Of a stretch of 7,849 bases of DNA, positions 4,679 through 7,849 are shown in pieces. The position numbers and the translations under genes were made by a program. The notes beneath the pieces are model-generated. The model was not told the DNA's origin and did no database searches. It saw nothing but the letters and a program-made list of their open reading frames with translations. Source of the DNA: CBFGWV01 sp965652545. GTDB lineage: Bacteria; Pseudomonadota; Gammaproteobacteria; Competibacterales; Competibacteraceae. The stretch's first letter is position 1; each line of letters begins with the position of its first letter. The DNA is taken from the NCBI GenBank assembly GCA_965652545.1, contig CBFGWV010000230.1, positions 1 to 7,849 on the forward strand, given 5' to 3'.

Positions 4679-7649
4679 CCGTTCACTGGGCATCGTCGAT
4701 TTTGCAGCGTTTTTCGAGTCTCTTTGGGGGTGCTCGCCATTCCCATGGCAAACCGCGTTGGTCGCGCGCGTGCTCGGCGATGCCGCACAGCCTTGGCCGC
4801 AGGCGATCACCTTGCCCACCGCCTCGGGCAAAACGGCCTGCCTGGATATCGCCGTGTTCGCCCTGGCGGCACAGGCCGAGCGTCACGCGCGGGGCGAGCC
4901 GCTGACGGCGCCACGACGCGTGTTCTTCGTCGTCGACCGGCGCGTCATCGTCGACGAGGCCCATGAACGTGCCGAGCATCTGGCCCGCAAGCTGGCAGAG
5001 GCCACCACGGGTGTGGTCAAAGACGTGGCCGACAGGCTGCGTTATCTGGCCGGCGGGGAGGGCGACATGCCGTTGGCCAGCTTCAGTCTCCGTGGCGGGG
5101 TATACCGCGACGATGCTTGGGCGCGGTCGCCGATACAGCCGACCATCGTCGCCACGACGGTGGACCAGTTCGGCTCCCGCCTACTCTTTCGTGGCTATGG
5201 CCGTTCGTTCAAGGCCTGGCCCCTGCAAGCGGGGCTGGCCGGCAATGACAGCTTGATCCTGCTGGACGAAGCACATTGCGCGCAGCCTTTCATGGAGACG
5301 CTGGCCGCCGTGGCCAAGTACCGGCAATGGGCGCAGCACCCCCTGCCGTCACCGTTTCAGTTGGTTGTCATGACCGCGACACCGCCGCAAGGTGTCGATG
5401 ATTGTTTCCCTGACGCCGATACCCGTCGGGCCAATGACGGCCACCCGGTCCTCGGTCGCCGGCTTGCCGCCGCGAAGCCGTGCCGGCTCAGCGTTGCCGA
5501 AAAAGCCCAAGGCAAGCACGCCCTGCGTGAGCTGGCCCATTGTCTTGTGCAGCAGGCCAAGGCCCTGGCCAATGACGGCCCAATGGCCGTCGCGGTGCTG
5601 GTCAACCGTGTCGCGACCGCCCGGGAGGTCTACCGCCTGCTGTGCGAGGCCGGACATGACACCGCCTTGCTGACCGGCCGAATGCGGCCACTGGACAAGG
5701 ACGACACCGTCAACCACTGGTTGAAACGCCTTTCCGCCAATGCATCGGAAGAGCGTGCATTGGAGCGGCCAGTGTTTATCGTGGCCACCCAGACACTGGA
5801 GGTGGGCGCCAACCTGGATTTCGACGCCATGGTCAGCGAATGTGCGGGCCTGGACGCCTTGCGCCAACGCTTCGGCCGCCTGAACCGCATGGGGCGTGAT
5901 ATCCAGGCTCGGGGTGTCATCGTCATTCGTGCCGATCAAGAAAAAGCCGGGGCCGACCCCGACCCGGTGTACGGCACGGCGCTGGCGGCCACCTGGCGCT
6001 GGCTGATGGCCCGGTGCAACGACCACGGTGTGGTGGACATGGGGATCAACGCCCTGGCAACCCGCTTGCCGGACGATCCGACGTCGTTGAACATGCAGCC
6101 GGCGCATGCGCCAGTCATGTTGCCAGCCCATGTGGACTGCTGGGTCCAGACCGCGCCGATTCCCTGCCCGAGTCCCGATGTCGGGTTGTTCCTGCATGGA
6201 CCGCAGTCGGGGGCGGCCGATGTGCAAGTCTGCTGGCGGGCGGATCTCATCGAGTCATCCGGGGGTGAGTCGCCGATGGCGGATTGGGTCGAAGCGGTCG
6301 CCTCCTGCCCGCCGGCCAGCGGTGAGCTCATGCCCGTGCCATTGGCGGCTTTCCGACACTGGTTGCTGGGCGAGGACGCGGGCGCCGACAGTGGGGACGT
6401 TCACGGTGTCGAGCCCGACGAGCAGCCGGAGGGTAAGGGGCAACGTCGCGTACTGCGCTGGCAGGGGCCGGAGGACGCCACCATCATTCGGGACCCTCGC
6501 GATATCCGGCCCGGCGATGTGATCGTCATACCTGCCCGCAGTCAGGGCTGGGACAGCCTGGGCCATCGGCCGCCGGAAACAGATATCGACCTGGGCGATC
6601 GCGCCCATTTTCTCGCCAGAGCCCGTGTGTCCCTCCGCCTGACCCCGGCACTTGTCGGGCAATGGCCGGAATCACCCGCCCGCGAGGCGGTACTTGCGCT
6701 AGTGGCCGATGCCGAGACTGCTGCTGCGGCCAATGCCGGCGCCGCGGCCTGGCCCTGGCCGGAGGACGAAACCGAGCAGCACATCGAGGCGTTGAAGCGT
6801 GCCCTCGCTGACCTCAGTCGCGATGAGGCAACCCCCGGCTGGTTGCGGGACATCGCCGGGCACTTGACGCGCGAGCGGCGATTCGACCGCTGTGTGGCGC
6901 TTCACCCCGGAGGCCTCCGGGTGACCCGCAGACAGCCGGTCAGACGCGCATCGGGCCGGCTCTCGGCCGACCCGGCACCAGACTTCGGCTACGAGGATGA
7001 CGCCACGGCCTCCGGTACCGTACCCGTCGTCTTGCCGGTCCATTTGCGCGGCGTGGCGGCGTTTGCCGAGCGCTTCACACAACACCTGCCGGCAACCGTG
7101 GCCGGCGATGTGCAACTTGCCGCACTCTGCCATGACCTCGGCAAGGCCGACCCCAGGTTTCAAGCCATGCTCAATGGCGGCAACCCTTGGGTGCAGCGCG
7201 AGTTGCTGGCCAAGTCGGCGAGCTTGCCGCAAGGGAGGCGCGCCTATGACCGCGCACGCGCACGCGCCGGATACCCCGAGGGCGGACGGCATGAGCTGCT
7301 GTCGGTGCGTATGCTCGAAAGCGCCCCGGATCTGCTGGCGCACGCGCATGATCCTGACCTCGTCCTGCACCTGGTCGCCAGCCACCACGGCCACTGCCGC
7401 CCCTTCGCGCCGCTCGTTACGGACGCCGATCCGCAGCAGGTGCAGTTGCTGTTTGAAGGCCACAGCCTGGACGCATCCAGCCGAACCGCGCTTGAGCGCT
7501 TGGATAGCGGTGTCGCCGAACGCTTCTGGCGCTTGGTTCGACGGTATGGTTGGTGGGGGTTGGCTGGCCTCGAGGCGGCATTGATGCTGTCCGATCATCG
7601 ACGCAGCGAATGGGAGCAGCGCCAAGCCAAGCCGGAGGAAGCACTATGA
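4671..7649 (+). CDS. cas3: Type I-G Cas3: DExH helicase with C-terminal HD nuclease
   Basis: A 992-aa target-degrading helicase-nuclease recruited to the DNA R-loop made by the effector complex. Helicase motifs in order: Walker A TLPTASGKT (47-55), ATTVDQFGS (161-169), Walker B DEAH (199-202), TAT (235-237), TQTLEVGANLDFD (373-385) and the arginine-finger motif QRFGRLNRMG (399-408). The HD nuclease lies at the C-terminus, not the N-terminus as in types I-A to I-F; this inverted order is typical of type I-G. All expected metal-ligand candidates are present: H791, HD at 821-822 in HDLGKADPRF, H874, HH at 905-906 and D975. Residues about 410-780 form a long linking region without a motif I can name, although GDVIVIPARSQGWDSLGH (615-632) looks conserved. 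The ATG at 4671 overlaps the csb2 stop by 8 bases and is preceded by GGAAG at only 3 bases, suggesting translation coupled to csb2. A GTG at 4614 would add 19 residues inside csb2 and is less likely. Confidence 0.95.
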   Translation: MFDRSLGIVDFAAFFESLWGCSPFPWQTALVARVLGDAAQPWPQAITLPTASGKTACLDIAVFALAAQAERHARGEPLTAPRRVFFVVDRRVIVDEAHERAEHLARKLAEATTGVVKDVADRLRYLAGGEGDMPLASFSLRGGVYRDDAWARSPIQPTIVATTVDQFGSRLLFRGYGRSFKAWPLQAGLAGNDSLILLDEAHCAQPFMETLAAVAKYRQWAQHPLPSPFQLVVMTATPPQGVDDCFPDADTRRANDGHPVLGRRLAAAKPCRLSVAEKAQGKHALRELAHCLVQQAKALANDGPMAVAVLVNRVATAREVYRLLCEAGHDTALLTGRMRPLDKDDTVNHWLKRLSANASEERALERPVFIVATQTLEVGANLDFDAMVSECAGLDALRQRFGRLNRMGRDIQARGVIVIRADQEKAGADPDPVYGTALAATWRWLMARCNDHGVVDMGINALATRLPDDPTSLNMQPAHAPVMLPAHVDCWVQTAPIPCPSPDVGLFLHGPQSGAADVQVCWRADLIESSGGESPMADWVEAVASCPPASGELMPVPLAAFRHWLLGEDAGADSGDVHGVEPDEQPEGKGQRRVLRWQGPEDATIIRDPRDIRPGDVIVIPARSQGWDSLGHRPPETDIDLGDRAHFLARARVSLRLTPALVGQWPESPAREAVLALVADAETAAAANAGAAAWPWPEDETEQHIEALKRALADLSRDEATPGWLRDIAGHLTRERRFDRCVALHPGGLRVTRRQPVRRASGRLSADPAPDFGYEDDATASGTVPVVLPVHLRGVAAFAERFTQHLPATVAGDVQLAALCHDLGKADPRFQAMLNGGNPWVQRELLAKSASLPQGRRAYDRARARAGYPEGGRHELLSVRMLESAPDLLAHAHDPDLVLHLVASHHGHCRPFAPLVTDADPQQVQLLFEGHSLDASSRTALERLDSGVAERFWRLVRRYGWWGLAGLEAALMLSDHRRSEWEQRQAKPEEAL
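7634..7640 (+). promoter_or_regulatory. Ribosome binding site deciding the fourth cas gene start
   Basis: GGAGGAA lies inside the last codons of cas3, 5 bases before the ATG at 7646. It is the strongest Shine-Dalgarno match among the operon genes and fixes the start of the partial gene that follows. Confidence 0.7.
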
Positions 7650-7849
7650 GCGGCACCACCACTTGGCGCCTCAGCGGTTTGGATGGCGGCAATCCACTGG
7701 CGTTTCTCGCCGCCCTTGGGCTGCTAAATTGCGTCTCCGCATTGTGGGGGGCAGCCAACCCCCGCATGGCCTGGGACATTGAAGACGGCGCCTGGCACCC
7801 ATGGCTGACTATCGACGGCGAGCAAACCGACGGCGCATTGGTTGAGGGG
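7646..7849 (+). CDS. Fourth type I-G gene, 5' part only; candidate large subunit (Cas8g/Csx17-like)
   Basis: Only the first 68 codons lie in the window and the frame is open to the edge. The ATG overlaps the cas3 stop as ATGA, with GGAGGAA 5 bases upstream. The protein begins with WRLSGLDGGNPLAFLAALGL (7-26), then MAWDIEDGAWHPWLTIDG at 41-58. The pattern of a glycine, then PL, two residues, L, two residues, LG and a hydrophobic pair resembles the N-terminus of Csx17-type proteins (a PL..YLKALG.LR pattern) and of a family annotated in some genomes as the type I-G Cas3-extension family; both comparisons are from memory. By gene order, a protein directly after cas3 in a csb1-csb2-cas3 operon would be the remaining effector subunit, which in type I-G is the large subunit needed for target recognition. 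The operon assignment is firm; the exact family is not. Confidence 0.65.
   Translation, partial: MSGTTTWRLSGLDGGNPLAFLAALGLLNCVSALWGAANPRMAWDIEDGAWHPWLTIDGEQTDGALVEG

Noticed and set aside
3572..4831. Long reverse-strand open frame opposite csb2 (419 residues)
   Set aside because: It lies antisense to a clearly recognised gene and has no recognisable motif; such frames are common in GC-rich DNA.
5349..7625. Long reverse-strand frames opposite cas3 (292 and 308 residues)
   Set aside because: Antisense shadows of the helicase and HD regions with no family features.
1..7849. CRISPR array or adaptation genes within the window
   Set aside because: No regularly spaced direct repeats of 25-40 bases were seen, and no Cas1, Cas2 or Cas4 sequence is present; these probably lie beyond the right edge.

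Overview
The window is GC-rich and holds most of a type I-G (formerly I-U) CRISPR-Cas interference operon on the + strand, preceded by a WYL-domain transcriptional regulator. No host marker gene is present. The base composition and the type I-G content suit a high-GC bacterium, perhaps a proteobacterium, but that is inference only.

Layout: (1) 1-142 is a short leader with a weak TATACG -10-like element, a long-armed inverted repeat and a CGCTACCCGC box. (2) 143-1108 encodes a 321-aa HTH-WYL-WCX regulator. (3) 1109-1796 (688 bases) separates the regulator from the cas genes. It holds a small plausible gene (1121-1435), what look like out-of-frame remnants of one or two genes (1425-1514 and 1523-1636) that I tentatively link to an AbiEii-type nucleotidyltransferase toxin cassette, a T-rich stretch (1641-1681), and the presumed cas promoter. 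That promoter contains a 12-bp-arm palindrome (1714-1744), a TATAAA element and a second copy of the CGCTACCCGC box. (4) 1797-3035 csb1 (Cas7), 3035-4678 csb2 (Cas5-Cas6 type), 4671-7649 cas3 (helicase followed by a C-terminal HD nuclease), and 7646 to the window end, the first 68 codons of a fourth gene placed where the type I-G large subunit (Cas8g/Csx17-like) is expected.

How the genes work together: the four cas genes overlap by 1, 8 and 4 bases, so they are almost certainly co-transcribed and translationally coupled. By family knowledge, Csb2 handles the crRNA and caps the complex, Csb1 forms the backbone along the crRNA, the large subunit helps recognise the target, and Cas3 unwinds and degrades the target DNA. 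Adaptation genes (cas4/cas1, cas2) and the CRISPR array are not in the window and would be expected downstream.

The least ordinary part is the control region. The regulator's own upstream region and the csb1 upstream region share a TATA, AAGAC, CGCTACCCGC arrangement, and the csb1 side adds a strong palindrome. This suggests one regulator controls both itself and the CRISPR operon, as WYL proteins do for other defence systems.
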